Assembly (NCBI GenBank): GCA_964410645.1
Contig: CAYPHV010000020.1
Coordinates: forward strand, 1 to 24,267
DNA length: 24,267 nt
Source: JALTBU01 sp964410645
GTDB lineage: Bacteria; Campylobacterota; Campylobacteria; Campylobacterales; Nautiliaceae
Reading direction: 5' to 3'
Part shown: positions 6,665-13,581 of the stretch, piece by piece
How positions within the stretch are numbered: position 1 is the first letter of the stretch
Layout of the letters: each line of letters starts with the position of its first letter
Notes under the pieces: model-generated
The model's input: only the letters and a program-made list of their open reading frames with translations
What the model was told of the DNA's origin: nothing
Database searches by the model: none
Position numbers and translations under genes: made by a program

Positions 6665-7424
6665 TTTTTATTTCCAGAATTAAATCTGTTCCAAATTTTT
6701 CAAAAACTCTTTTTTTTGCTAAATTTATTAAATATACCATATCTTCAAAGCTTCCCCCTCCTGTGTTTATGAAAAAATTTGCATGAACAGGGGAGATTTG
6801 AATGCCGCCTTTAACAGCCCCTTTTAATCCTGATTTTTCTATCAAATATCCGGCGGATGATTTTTTTGGATTTTTGAACACACTTCCAAGGCTTGGCTTT
6901 TTTGGCTGGTTGGCCCTTAAATTTTTTAAATATTCGTCAAATTCCTGATCATAATTTCTTTTTATTACAAACGATGCCTGAAAAACAGGGATATTGATAT
7001 TTGAATATCTGTATTTAAATTCAAAGTTTTCTTTATTAATATTGTTTATTGAAATTAAATTATTTGAAATTTCCTCAGTTTTTACACCGGCGTTCATTTT
7101 TATACTTCCGCCTATGCTTCCCGGCAGATGGGAGAGAAATTCAAATCCCCCGATGTTCATTTTTTTGCAATAGCTATAAAGTGTTCTGTTTTTAGTTTTT
7201 CCCCCAACGTTTAAAATGCCGTTTTTGTATTCTATAAATTTATATCTCTCACTCAGTATTCCGATATTTGACGCGTCTGATGAAATTAGGGTATTTGTGG
7301 CTTGGCCTATTAAAAATTCATTATTATAATTATGCTCGTCAATAATTTTTACTTTTATTTTTGGCCCGATTTTGATGGAAGAAAATTTGGAAAAATCAAT
7401 TATTTTGTATTCTATATTTTTCAT
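6657..7424 (-). CDS. murB: UDP-N-acetylenolpyruvoylglucosamine reductase MurB
   Basis: A 255-residue flavoenzyme that reduces UDP-GlcNAc-enolpyruvate to UDP-MurNAc in the cytoplasmic phase of peptidoglycan synthesis. FAD-binding and active-site motifs seen: GQATNTLISS (about 40-49), LPGSIGGSIKMNAG (100-113), Y138-R139 in the KYRYS motif, the proton-donor serine S181 in GSVFKNP, and E251 near the C-terminus in LILEI. Length fits the short type II-like MurB of Campylobacter and Helicobacter. It is the last gene of a minus-strand operon, 10 bases after fliQ, with an ACAGGA ribosome-binding site. The fliQ-murB pair near recA-eno is also remembered from C. jejuni. Confidence 0.96.
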   Translation of the reverse strand: MKNIEYKIIDFSKFSSIKIGPKIKVKIIDEHNYNNEFLIGQATNTLISSDASNIGILSERYKFIEYKNGILNVGGKTKNRTLYSYCKKMNIGGFEFLSHLPGSIGGSIKMNAGVKTEEISNNLISINNINKENFEFKYRYSNINIPVFQASFVIKRNYDQEFDEYLKNLRANQPKKPSLGSVFKNPKKSSAGYLIEKSGLKGAVKGGIQISPVHANFFINTGGGSFEDMVYLINLAKKRVFEKFGTDLILEIKII

Positions 7425-7434
7425 TCCTGTTTTT

Positions 7435-7701
7435 TTATCTTAAAAATGTAGGAATTAATTTAAAAACATATGTTGTAAAATCTATCATTTCATTCATCAT
7501 CCATGGCATTGTAAGTATCATGACAACTGCAATAGCCAAAATTTTTGGAACAAAACTAAGCGTCATTTCATTAATTTGTGTTGTTGCCTGAAAAATGGAA
7601 ACGAGAAGTCCCACTATCATTCCCACTAAAAGTGCGGGCAGGGATAATAAAAGGGCGAGTTTTAAAGAATCTACCGCGAGAGTTACTATTTCAGCTTGCA
7701 T
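7435..7701 (-). CDS. fliQ: Flagellar export apparatus protein FliQ
   Basis: An 88-residue protein with two long hydrophobic helices (about 16-37 and 52-70). It has the usual FliQ/SctS features: start MQAEIVTLAVDSLKLALLLSLP, a GLLVSIFQATTQINEMTLSFVPK loop and the end WMMNEMIDFTTYVFKLIP. FliQ forms part of the FliPQR core of the flagellar type III secretion gate in the inner membrane. Its start overlaps the MazF-like gene by 11 bases. It is isolated from other flagellar genes here, which is common in this phylum, and is likely transcribed from the mqnD-side housekeeping promoter. Confidence 0.95.
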   Translation of the reverse strand: MQAEIVTLAVDSLKLALLLSLPALLVGMIVGLLVSIFQATTQINEMTLSFVPKILAIAVVMILTMPWMMNEMIDFTTYVFKLIPTFLR

Positions 7702-8212
7702 TTTGCATGCCTGTTGCTTTTATTACGGCTTTGTCTACCTGTTGCATTTCGTTTTGGGTTAGTTTTGTAACCATTCCTTTTGAAAAAATAATTTTTCCTG
7801 TTGAAATTATTCCAATTGCACTGCATACTATTTCGCTTGTTTTAGTCATATTATCTCTTTTTTGAAGTAAAATTCTATAATCGCCCCCTAACATCTGACT
7901 AGAAAGCGGCAAAACTATAACCGTATGGTAAATATTTTTAAAACACGCTTCATTTAAATAATTGTTTTGATATATTAAAAACGGTCTGGTTTTAGCGGAA
8001 TTTGTAAGTTTTGCAAAATATATTTCACCTCTTTTAAAATTAACCGCGCTTTCGCCTTTAAATTCCCCTTCAAAAAAATTAATAAAACTTGCTCTTTGAG
8101 TACGAGGTTTGCATTTTAACGCAAGCTGATTTTTTTCGAGCCATTTATCAAACTTTTCATCGTTTATATCCCGGGACTTTGAATTTTGAATTTTGAATTT
8201 TTTACTGTCCAT
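7691..8212 (-). CDS. MazF/PemK-like protein with N-terminal extension
   Basis: A 173-residue protein. From about residue 58 it follows the MazF/PemK pattern: FKRGEIYFAKL (59-69), KTRPFLIYQNNYLN (74-87, with the conserved R76-P77), IVLPLSSQ (99-106, the usual PLTS-type strand), and SEIVCSAIGIISTGKI (126-141, the usual V-x-DQI-x-TI-x-R region). MazF proteins are sequence-specific ribonucleases, normally paired with an antitoxin. No antitoxin gene is adjacent: upstream is mqnD, one base away, and downstream fliQ, overlapping by 11. The first 57 residues have no counterpart in classical MazF; they could act as a built-in antitoxin or regulator, or the protein may have a housekeeping role. The 5' end carries three AAATTCA repeats. 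Confidence 0.75.
   Translation of the reverse strand: MDSKKFKIQNSKSRDINDEKFDKWLEKNQLALKCKPRTQRASFINFFEGEFKGESAVNFKRGEIYFAKLTNSAKTRPFLIYQNNYLNEACFKNIYHTVIVLPLSSQMLGGDYRILLQKRDNMTKTSEIVCSAIGIISTGKIIFSKGMVTKLTQNEMQQVDKAVIKATGMQNAS
8179..8199 (-). repeat. Three tandem heptamers (AAATTCA) at the 5' end of the MazF-like gene
   Basis: On the coding strand AAATTCA occurs three times in a row, covering about codons 5-11 of the MazF-like gene. The unit is not a multiple of three, so gain or loss of one copy would shift the frame. Three copies is short for an active phase-variable tract. Confidence 0.6.
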
Positions 8213-8213
8213 T

Positions 8214-9077
8214 TTAATTGTTCATTCTTAAGCTTTTGTATGAGTCAGGAATCATATATTCTCTTATGTCTTTCATACGGGGCAGTAAATCGTGTTTGTA
8301 TCCGATTTCATAAAGTCTGTTTAAAGCTTTTATCTGTTCTTCATCAAGGCTTATTGATTTATCGTTTGCATAAAGTGACAAATATTGATCAAGCGTTTTT
8401 CCGTTTACTCTTACCAGATTTCTTTCAATAAGCATTTTAGCAAGTGTTTGTTTGTGATTATCGGCGACTTTTACTGCTTTTGTCAGAATTTCTTCCAGGT
8501 CAATTGCATTCAAAAGAGGAATTGAACGTCTGATTGCCATTCCCCCAAGAGGCAACGGAATATCTCCGGCAAGATTTTTCCACATATCCCACAGTTCTCT
8601 TTCCACTTCTAATTTTTCATCAAAATTTAAAATACTTTCGTGTATTAAAACCCCGGCGTCCACTTCTCCGGACAATACGGCTTTTTCAATTTCCAGAAAA
8701 TTTTTATAAACAACTTTTGCCTTTGGATAACAAATCTTAAAGATTAATGCATTTGTTGTATATTTTCCGCTTAAGGCGACAGTAAAATTTGGTTTTAATT
8801 TTTTGTTTTTGATTTTTATAAGTTTAGGACCGTATCCATATCCAAAACTTATAGCACATCTTAAAAGGGAATATTCGTTTTTTAAAAACGGATACGCACC
8901 AAAACTGATTGCACTTACGTCGTAAATATTTTTAAGTGTTTTTTGATTAAGTGTTTCTATATCTTCCGCCACATTATTCAGTCTATATTTTTTATTTGTG
9001 ACCCATCCGAATTTAATTGCGTAATACATAAAAATATCATCTGCATCAGGAGAATGAGCTATAGTATATGTTTTCAA
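8214..9077 (-). CDS. mqnD: 1,4-dihydroxy-6-naphthoate synthase MqnD
   Basis: A 287-residue enzyme of the futalosine menaquinone pathway that converts cyclic dehypoxanthinyl futalosine to 1,4-dihydroxy-6-naphthoate. It has the periplasmic-binding-protein-like fold of MqnA/MqnD. Landmarks: AHSPDADDIFMYYA (7-20), EDIETLNQ (38-45), SGKYTTNAL (103-111), VLIHES (143-148) with the expected active-site H146, and GDIPLPLGGMAIRR (171-184). The IHES plus LPLPLG combination separates MqnD from MqnA. The start is TTG at 9075-9077, with AAAAGGA 6 bases upstream; no ATG fits. First gene of the operon with the MazF-like gene, fliQ and murB, divergent from recA. Confidence 0.92.
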   Translation of the reverse strand: MKTYTIAHSPDADDIFMYYAIKFGWVTNKKYRLNNVAEDIETLNQKTLKNIYDVSAISFGAYPFLKNEYSLLRCAISFGYGYGPKLIKIKNKKLKPNFTVALSGKYTTNALIFKICYPKAKVVYKNFLEIEKAVLSGEVDAGVLIHESILNFDEKLEVERELWDMWKNLAGDIPLPLGGMAIRRSIPLLNAIDLEEILTKAVKVADNHKQTLAKMLIERNLVRVNGKTLDQYLSLYANDKSISLDEEQIKALNRLYEIGYKHDLLPRMKDIREYMIPDSYKSLRMNN

Positions 9078-9106
9078 TTTAATCCTTTTAATAAAATAAA
9101 TTTATT

Positions 9107-9122
9107 TGTTATAATTGTAACA
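9107..9122 (+). promoter_or_regulatory. recA promoter (extended -10)
   Basis: TGTTATAAT at 9107-9115 is a full extended -10 (TG-n-TATAAT). The start point would fall near the A run at 9122, directly followed by the AAAGGG ribosome-binding site and recA ATG at 9137, leaving a leader of about 15 bases. No clear LexA/SOS-type palindrome is seen. The core TTATAATTGTAA is close to its own reverse complement, so the divergent mqnD promoter may overlap it. Confidence 0.6.
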
Positions 9123-9136
9123 AAAAAAGGGTTTTT

Positions 9137-10192
9137 ATGGATGAAAAAAAACAAAAAGCGCTTGAACTTGCTTTAAAACAAGTGGAAAAACAATTCGGTA
9201 AAGGCTCTCTTGTTAAACTGTCTGAAAAAGATATAGAACCGATGCCGTTCATTCCGACAGGCAGTTTCGGTCTTGATTTGGCACTTGGAATCGGCGGTAT
9301 TCCAAGAGGTAGAATTACTGAGATTTACGGGCCGGAAAGTAGCGGTAAAACAACCTTGGCATTATCGGTTATCGCCCAGGCTCAAAAAGAAGGTGGAATA
9401 GCGGCTTTTATAGATGCTGAACATGCATTTGACCCTATTTATGCAAAAAATATAGGACTTGATATCGATAATTTATTGGTTTCTCAGCCTGATTATGGGG
9501 AACAGGCGCTTGAAATAGTGGAAACTCTGGCCAGAAGCGGAGCAGTGGATATTATTGTAGTGGATTCGGTAGCCGCTCTTACTCCAAAATCCGAAATAGA
9601 AGGAAATATGGGCGATGCTCAGGTTGGTACCCAGGCAAGACTTATGTCCCAGGCCCTTAGAAAATTGACTGCCGCTGTTCATAAGATGGATACGACGCTT
9701 ATATTTATTAATCAGATGAGAATGAAAATCGGGATGATGGGATATGGTTCTCCGGAAACAACTACAGGAGGAAACGCTTTGAAATTTTACAGTTCGGTAA
9801 GACTTGATGTAAGAAGAATAGCAACATTGAAGCAGTCTGATAAAGAAGTGGGAAACAGAACAAAAGTAAAAGTGGTTAAAAATAAAGTAGCGCCTCCGTT
9901 TAGAATAGCCGAATTTGACATAATGTTTGGAAAAGGTATCAGCAGGGAAGGCGAACTTCTTGATTATGGTGTTAAACTGGATATTATAGATAAAAGTGGG
10001 TCATGGTTTAGCTATGGTGCCACGAGGCTTGGTCAGGGAAAAGAAAATTCAAAAAATTATTTAAAAGAACATCCAGATTTGTCAAAAGAAATTGAGCAAA
10101 AAATAAAAGAAGCTATGGGAGTGGAACTTTCCCATATGCTTGAGACAATTGAGAAAAAAACTGATGATGAATTAAATTTAAAAGGAGAATAA
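9137..10192 (+). CDS. recA: Recombinase A
   Basis: A 351-residue RecA that forms ATP-dependent filaments on single-stranded DNA for homologous recombination and repair. Walker A GPESSGKT at 65-72; Walker B-type VDIIVVDSVAALTP at about 136-149; DNA-binding L1 and L2 loops around SEIEGNMGDAQVG and PETTTGGNALKFY; the signature ALKFYSSVRLD. The MAW-type loop reads NQMRMKIGMMGYG, slightly unlike the common NQIRMKIGVMFG. ATG at 9137 with AAAGGG 5 bases upstream; an alternative Met further upstream is not needed. One base separates its stop from eno, so recA and eno are co-transcribed as in Campylobacter. Confidence 0.98.
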   Translation: MDEKKQKALELALKQVEKQFGKGSLVKLSEKDIEPMPFIPTGSFGLDLALGIGGIPRGRITEIYGPESSGKTTLALSVIAQAQKEGGIAAFIDAEHAFDPIYAKNIGLDIDNLLVSQPDYGEQALEIVETLARSGAVDIIVVDSVAALTPKSEIEGNMGDAQVGTQARLMSQALRKLTAAVHKMDTTLIFINQMRMKIGMMGYGSPETTTGGNALKFYSSVRLDVRRIATLKQSDKEVGNRTKVKVVKNKVAPPFRIAEFDIMFGKGISREGELLDYGVKLDIIDKSGSWFSYGATRLGQGKENSKNYLKEHPDLSKEIEQKIKEAMGVELSHMLETIEKKTDDELNLKGE

Positions 10193-10193
10193 A

Positions 10194-11462
10194 ATGACAA
10201 TAATTGAAAATATATATGCGGAGGAAATTTTAGACAGCAGGGGAAATCCTACGGTTAGGGTAACAGTGGAGCTTAACGACGGGACAATAGAGAGTGCGAA
10301 TGTGCCAAGCGGCGCCAGTACAGGTACCAAAGAAGCGTTGGAGCTAAGAGATGGAGACAAAAACAGATTCGGCGGAAAAGGTGTTTTGAAGGCCTGTGAA
10401 AATGTAAATTCTGTTATTGCAAATGAATTAATAGGTATGAGCCCGTTTGATCAGGCGGAAATTGACAACACAATGATTGAACTTGACGGGACGGAAAATA
10501 AAACAAAACTTGGTGCAAACGCAATTTTGGGAGTTTCTATGGCGGTTGCAAGAGCTGCAGCCTCATCTTTGGGGCTTCCTTTGTATAGATATTTGGGCGG
10601 AAGCAATGCCCTTATTATTCCTGTACCGCATTTAAATGTAATAAACGGAGGCGTTCATGCGGATAATGACATCGATTTTCAAGAATATATGATTGTCCCT
10701 CACGGTTTTGATACGTTTGAAAGATCATTAAGGGCGGCAAGCGAGGTTTATCATACGCTTAAAGGTCTTTTAAAACAGGATGGGCATCCTACGTCTCTTG
10801 GAGATGAAGGAGGATTTGCTCCTAATTTTAAAAACAATGAAGAGCCGGTTTCCTATTTGGTTAAAGCTATCGAAGCTGCGGGATATAAACCTGGAAAAGA
10901 AATTTCTATTGCTATGGATCCTGCCAGCAGTGAGTTTTATAAAGACGGTAAATATGTACTAAAAGGCGAGGGAAAGACATTGAGCAAAGAAGAAATGGTA
11001 GAATATTATGCTGATTTGGTAGAAAAATATCCTATTGCCTTTATTGAAGACGGTATGGCAGAAGATGATTGGGAAGGCTGGAAATTAATGACTGATAAAC
11101 TGGGTGATAAAATTACTCTTGTAGGAGATGATGTTTTTGTTACAAATAAAAAATTATTAAAAGAAGGCATTAAAAAAGGCGTGGCAAATTCTATTCTTAT
11201 TAAATTAAATCAGATAGGTACCATAACTGAAACAATGCAAACTATCAGACTTGCATACAGAAACAATTACACCTGTGTGGTAAGCCACAGAAGTGGTGAA
11301 ACGGAAGATAGTTTTATTGCCGATTTTGCGGTTGCTATGAATACTGCAAGAATTAAAACGGGTGCGCCGGCCAGAGGTGAAAGAACAGCTAAATATAACA
11401 GGCTGCTTGAGATTGAAAGAAGCATTGAAGGAAGCGAATATATTGGCAAAGAGTTATATTAA
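10194..11462 (+). CDS. eno: Enolase
   Basis: A 422-residue phosphopyruvate hydratase interconverting 2-phosphoglycerate and phosphoenolpyruvate in glycolysis and gluconeogenesis. Active-site residues seen: S40 in the VPSGAST loop, H155 in NGGVHAD, E205 in GDEGGFAPN, metal ligands D242, E285 and D312, the base K337 in the signature ILIKLNQIGT (335-343), H365-R366-S367 and K388. Ribosome binding is by AAAGGAG inside the end of recA. The gene ends at a terminator-type hairpin only a few bases from the next start codon. Confidence 0.98.
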   Translation: MTIIENIYAEEILDSRGNPTVRVTVELNDGTIESANVPSGASTGTKEALELRDGDKNRFGGKGVLKACENVNSVIANELIGMSPFDQAEIDNTMIELDGTENKTKLGANAILGVSMAVARAAASSLGLPLYRYLGGSNALIIPVPHLNVINGGVHADNDIDFQEYMIVPHGFDTFERSLRAASEVYHTLKGLLKQDGHPTSLGDEGGFAPNFKNNEEPVSYLVKAIEAAGYKPGKEISIAMDPASSEFYKDGKYVLKGEGKTLSKEEMVEYYADLVEKYPIAFIEDGMAEDDWEGWKLMTDKLGDKITLVGDDVFVTNKKLLKEGIKKGVANSILIKLNQIGTITETMQTIRLAYRNNYTCVVSHRSGETEDSFIADFAVAMNTARIKTGAPARGERTAKYNRLLEIERSIEGSEYIGKELY

Positions 11463-11492
11463 CAAAAGCCTTTTGGCTTTTGGGCTTTTTTT
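11463..11492 (+). terminator. Intrinsic terminator after eno
   Basis: A perfect 8-base stem, CAAAAGCC (11463-11470) and GGCTTTTG (11475-11482), with a TTTT loop, followed by GGC and seven T (11486-11492). It begins at the first base after the eno stop and its T run ends on the ATG of the FtsB-like gene. A second GGGCTTTT arm (11482-11489) could compete for the 5' arm. Confidence 0.75.
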
Positions 11493-11738
11493 ATGATTGA
11501 TTTTGATACATTATTCAAAAAACCAAATATTGATATCCGGTTAGTGATAGTTGTATTTGTTGCAATAATATTAAGTTTTTATCTTGTTAATTTGATGTTT
11601 GGACAAAGGTCTTTTTCAAGAATGTTGGATTTAAATAACAATTTGGAAGTTTTAAATAAAAAAGTAAAAGATTTAAAATATGAAAATCAGCATTTGCAAA
11701 AAGAGTATTTTGAATTAAAAGAACTTGAAGGAAACTAA
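11493..11738 (+). CDS. FtsB/DivIC-like septum formation initiator family protein
   Basis: An 81-residue protein with a short cytoplasmic tail, one membrane segment at about 16-36 and a coiled coil at about 42-78 (NNNLEVLNKKVKDLKYENQHL), the layout of FtsB/DivIC proteins that bridge FtsL and FtsQ in the divisome. The position directly after eno matches Campylobacter, where an FtsB-type gene and an AMIN-domain gene follow eno. The only usable start is the ATG at 11493, which has no Shine-Dalgarno sequence because it sits directly behind the T run of the eno terminator. The frame is the same as that of eno, with one TAA in between. Architecture supports the family but short coiled-coil proteins are easy to over-assign. 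Confidence 0.75.
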   Translation: MIDFDTLFKKPNIDIRLVIVVFVAIILSFYLVNLMFGQRSFSRMLDLNNNLEVLNKKVKDLKYENQHLQKEYFELKELEGN

Positions 11739-11753
11739 AAAAATGGAGAAAAG

Positions 11754-12326
11754 TTGAGAAGCGTTTTATTGATTTTATTTATTTCCATTGCATATGCAAG
11801 AATTAATCCTTTTGAGAGTGTTATTACTCCTCAAAACAGTATTATTGTAAAGCCTAAATATTTTACCGGTAAAAAGATATATCTGCCAAATGATGCAAGA
11901 ATTTTAAAAAAAATTATTTTTGTTTATCAGTCTTTAAACGGTGATGAAAAACAAAAATCGGTGAATATTAATAAAAATATAGATTTTCATTCTCCCATAA
12001 TTGTGACTCATAAACCAAAACAATTTTCTTTAGACGAATATGATTTTGCTAATTTTAAATTATTTATAAAAAATAAGAAATTTTTTATTCAGACAAAAGA
12101 TAAATTGATAAGGACGTTTTTTTTGGCGGAACCTTTTAGGCTGGTTTTGGATTTTAAAAAAAATGTTTATTTTTTGACTATTCAAAAAATTATAAAAAAT
12201 TCATTTATTAAAAAAGTGGCAGTAGGTGCTCACAGCGGATTTTACAGGATAGTAATATACTTTGATGCAAAATATTTTTATAAAATAATAAAAAAAGATG
12301 AAGGTTTGCTGATTGAGCTCAAATAA
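11754..12326 (+). CDS. AMIN-domain-like periplasmic protein
   Basis: A 190-residue exported protein. An N-terminal signal peptide (MRSVLLILFISIAYA, about 1-15) is followed by a proline- and charge-containing mature region. The second half (FKLFIKNKKFFIQTKDKLIRTFFLAEPFRLVLDF... to the end) has the strand pattern of an AMIN domain, a peptidoglycan-binding module used to place amidases and other envelope proteins. The start is TTG at 11754 behind GGAGA; the nearby ATG at 11743 runs into a stop after four codons. In C. jejuni the equivalent position next to eno holds Cj1670c, an AMIN-type glycoprotein, as I remember it. Its 3' end overlaps aroK by 14 bases. Confidence 0.75.
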   Translation: MRSVLLILFISIAYARINPFESVITPQNSIIVKPKYFTGKKIYLPNDARILKKIIFVYQSLNGDEKQKSVNINKNIDFHSPIIVTHKPKQFSLDEYDFANFKLFIKNKKFFIQTKDKLIRTFFLAEPFRLVLDFKKNVYFLTIQKIIKNSFIKKVAVGAHSGFYRIVIYFDAKYFYKIIKKDEGLLIELK

Positions 12327-12813
12327 TATTATTTTGACAGGTTTTATGGGAAGCGGCAAAAGTACCGTAGGCAGAATTTTGGCAAAAGAGACGAACAGTT
12401 ATTTTCTTGATACCGATATGCTGATAGAAAATTTTGAGAATAAAAGTATTAAAACAATTTTTGAAAAGATGGGTGAAAGCGAATTTAGAAAAATGGAAAA
12501 AAACTGTTTTGAATGGATAAAAAACAGTGTAAAAAACAGTGTTATTTCTGTAGGCGGCGGATTTGCGGTATATATTCCGCAAATAAAAGAGGCTGGGACT
12601 GTAATTTATCTAAAAGTGGAATTTGAAGATATTGTAAAAAGAATGAATAAAAAAGAGATAAAAAAAAGACCTCTTTTTAATGATTTGAAAAAAACAAAAA
12701 AACTTTATGACAAAAGAGATAAAATATATTCAAGATTGGCCGATTTTATAATAGAGAATAAAGATATTAAAGAAAGTATCGAAAAAATAAAAAGGATTAT
12801 CAATGAGAGTTAG
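12313..12813 (+). CDS. aroK: Shikimate kinase
   Basis: A 166-residue shikimate kinase that phosphorylates shikimate to shikimate-3-phosphate in aromatic amino-acid synthesis. Walker A GFMGSGKST (10-18), shikimate-binding D33/D35 (LDTD) and R59 (SEFRKME), GGG (81-83), the lid RPLF (119-122) and R135. The start is TTG at 12313, inside the end of the AMIN gene; the next possible start would lose the residues just before the P-loop. The 3' end overlaps the small downstream gene by 11 bases. Confidence 0.95.
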   Translation: MSSNNIILTGFMGSGKSTVGRILAKETNSYFLDTDMLIENFENKSIKTIFEKMGESEFRKMEKNCFEWIKNSVKNSVISVGGGFAVYIPQIKEAGTVIYLKVEFEDIVKRMNKKEIKKRPLFNDLKKTKKLYDKRDKIYSRLADFIIENKDIKESIEKIKRIINES

Positions 12814-12985
12814 CGAAGCGAGTAATCTTCTGCTTTCCGTTCAAACAACGGTTATGAAAAAATCCCAGGATGTGGCAAAAAATGAGATAAGCTATCTGCT
12901 TAAAAAAAATATGGAAAATTCTAAAAATTTGGAAAAAGCGGCGAAATTTTTGGGAAAAGGAATAAATTTTAACCAAAAAGTATGA
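12803..12985 (+). CDS. Small helical protein of unknown function (60 residues)
   Basis: A 60-residue, lysine-rich and probably all-helical protein with no signal or membrane segment. The phrase VQTTVMKKSQDVAKNEISYLLKK faintly recalls the YjfB-type putative motility family, where a short helical protein contains a VAVLKK-like core; this is only a resemblance. Support for its being real: it overlaps aroK by 11 bases and shares an ATGA with the next gene, so it fills the space exactly, and its reading frame has normal composition for the region. Proximity to flhB two genes on would fit a motility link but proves nothing. Confidence 0.6.
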   Translation: MRVSEASNLLLSVQTTVMKKSQDVAKNEISYLLKKNMENSKNLEKAAKFLGKGINFNQKV

Positions 12986-13572
12986 ATTGGAAAGAAAAAT
13001 TAAAAAAATTTTATTACAGCAGGGATAAATATATAAAAAAAGAGTTAAGCGAAAATATAGATTTTACAAATGTGTTTGACCCTTATATAGATGAAAAAAA
13101 TAATTGCCCTATTATGATTATCGGAGAGGCTCCAGGCGTCCATGAAGTCAGATTAAAACAGCCTTTTGTCGGAAAAGCGGGTGAAAATTTGGATTGTTTG
13201 ATAAATATGAGCGGATTTGAAAGAAAAAAAGATTTTTTAATAACAAATGCTTTTCCGTTTAGAACTTATGATAAAGATAAAAACAGAACACCAAAAGCAA
13301 AAGAACTGAAAATTTCCTCTGTGATTTTAAAACGGGAAATTGAAATAGTAAAACCGAAACTTGTTTTACTTCTTGGAAATTCTTCAATTAAGTCTTTTTC
13401 TTATTTGTGTGCAGATGTTAAAAAATTGAAAAAATGCGGATTTTATAATGTCTGTAATTTAAATATAGGAGTTTGTTTTCATCCTTCTCCTATTGCTTTT
13501 AATAGAGCGGATATAAGAAAAAATTTGGAAAAGTTTTTTAAAAAATTAAAAACAGTGGTTGGTAAATATTAA
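12982..13572 (+). CDS. Uracil-DNA-glycosylase superfamily protein without Fe-S cysteines
   Basis: A 196-residue member of the uracil-DNA glycosylase superfamily. The first motif is GEAPG at 48-52, followed by LKQPFVGKAGENLD (58-71), as in family 4 enzymes; ITNAFPFRTY (87-96) takes the place of the family-4 ITNVVKCRPP segment; the second motif is FHPSPIAFNR (166-175). Family 4 enzymes hold a 4Fe-4S cluster through four cysteines, two near the N-terminus and two after the ITN motif. Here those positions lack the pattern (cysteines at 42, 72, 143, 152, 158 and 165 are not arranged that way). It probably removes uracil or another damaged base, but activity is inferred. ATGA overlap with the 60-residue gene; flhB follows after 9 bases. 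Confidence 0.82.
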   Translation: MNWKEKLKKFYYSRDKYIKKELSENIDFTNVFDPYIDEKNNCPIMIIGEAPGVHEVRLKQPFVGKAGENLDCLINMSGFERKKDFLITNAFPFRTYDKDKNRTPKAKELKISSVILKREIEIVKPKLVLLLGNSSIKSFSYLCADVKKLKKCGFYNVCNLNIGVCFHPSPIAFNRADIRKNLEKFFKKLKTVVGKY

Positions 13573-13581
13573 AGGTAATTA

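Noticed and set aside
9107..9125. SOS/LexA-type operator before recA
   Set aside because: TTATAATTGTAA is roughly self-complementary, but this is explained by overlapping divergent -10 boxes; no known SOS box is visible.
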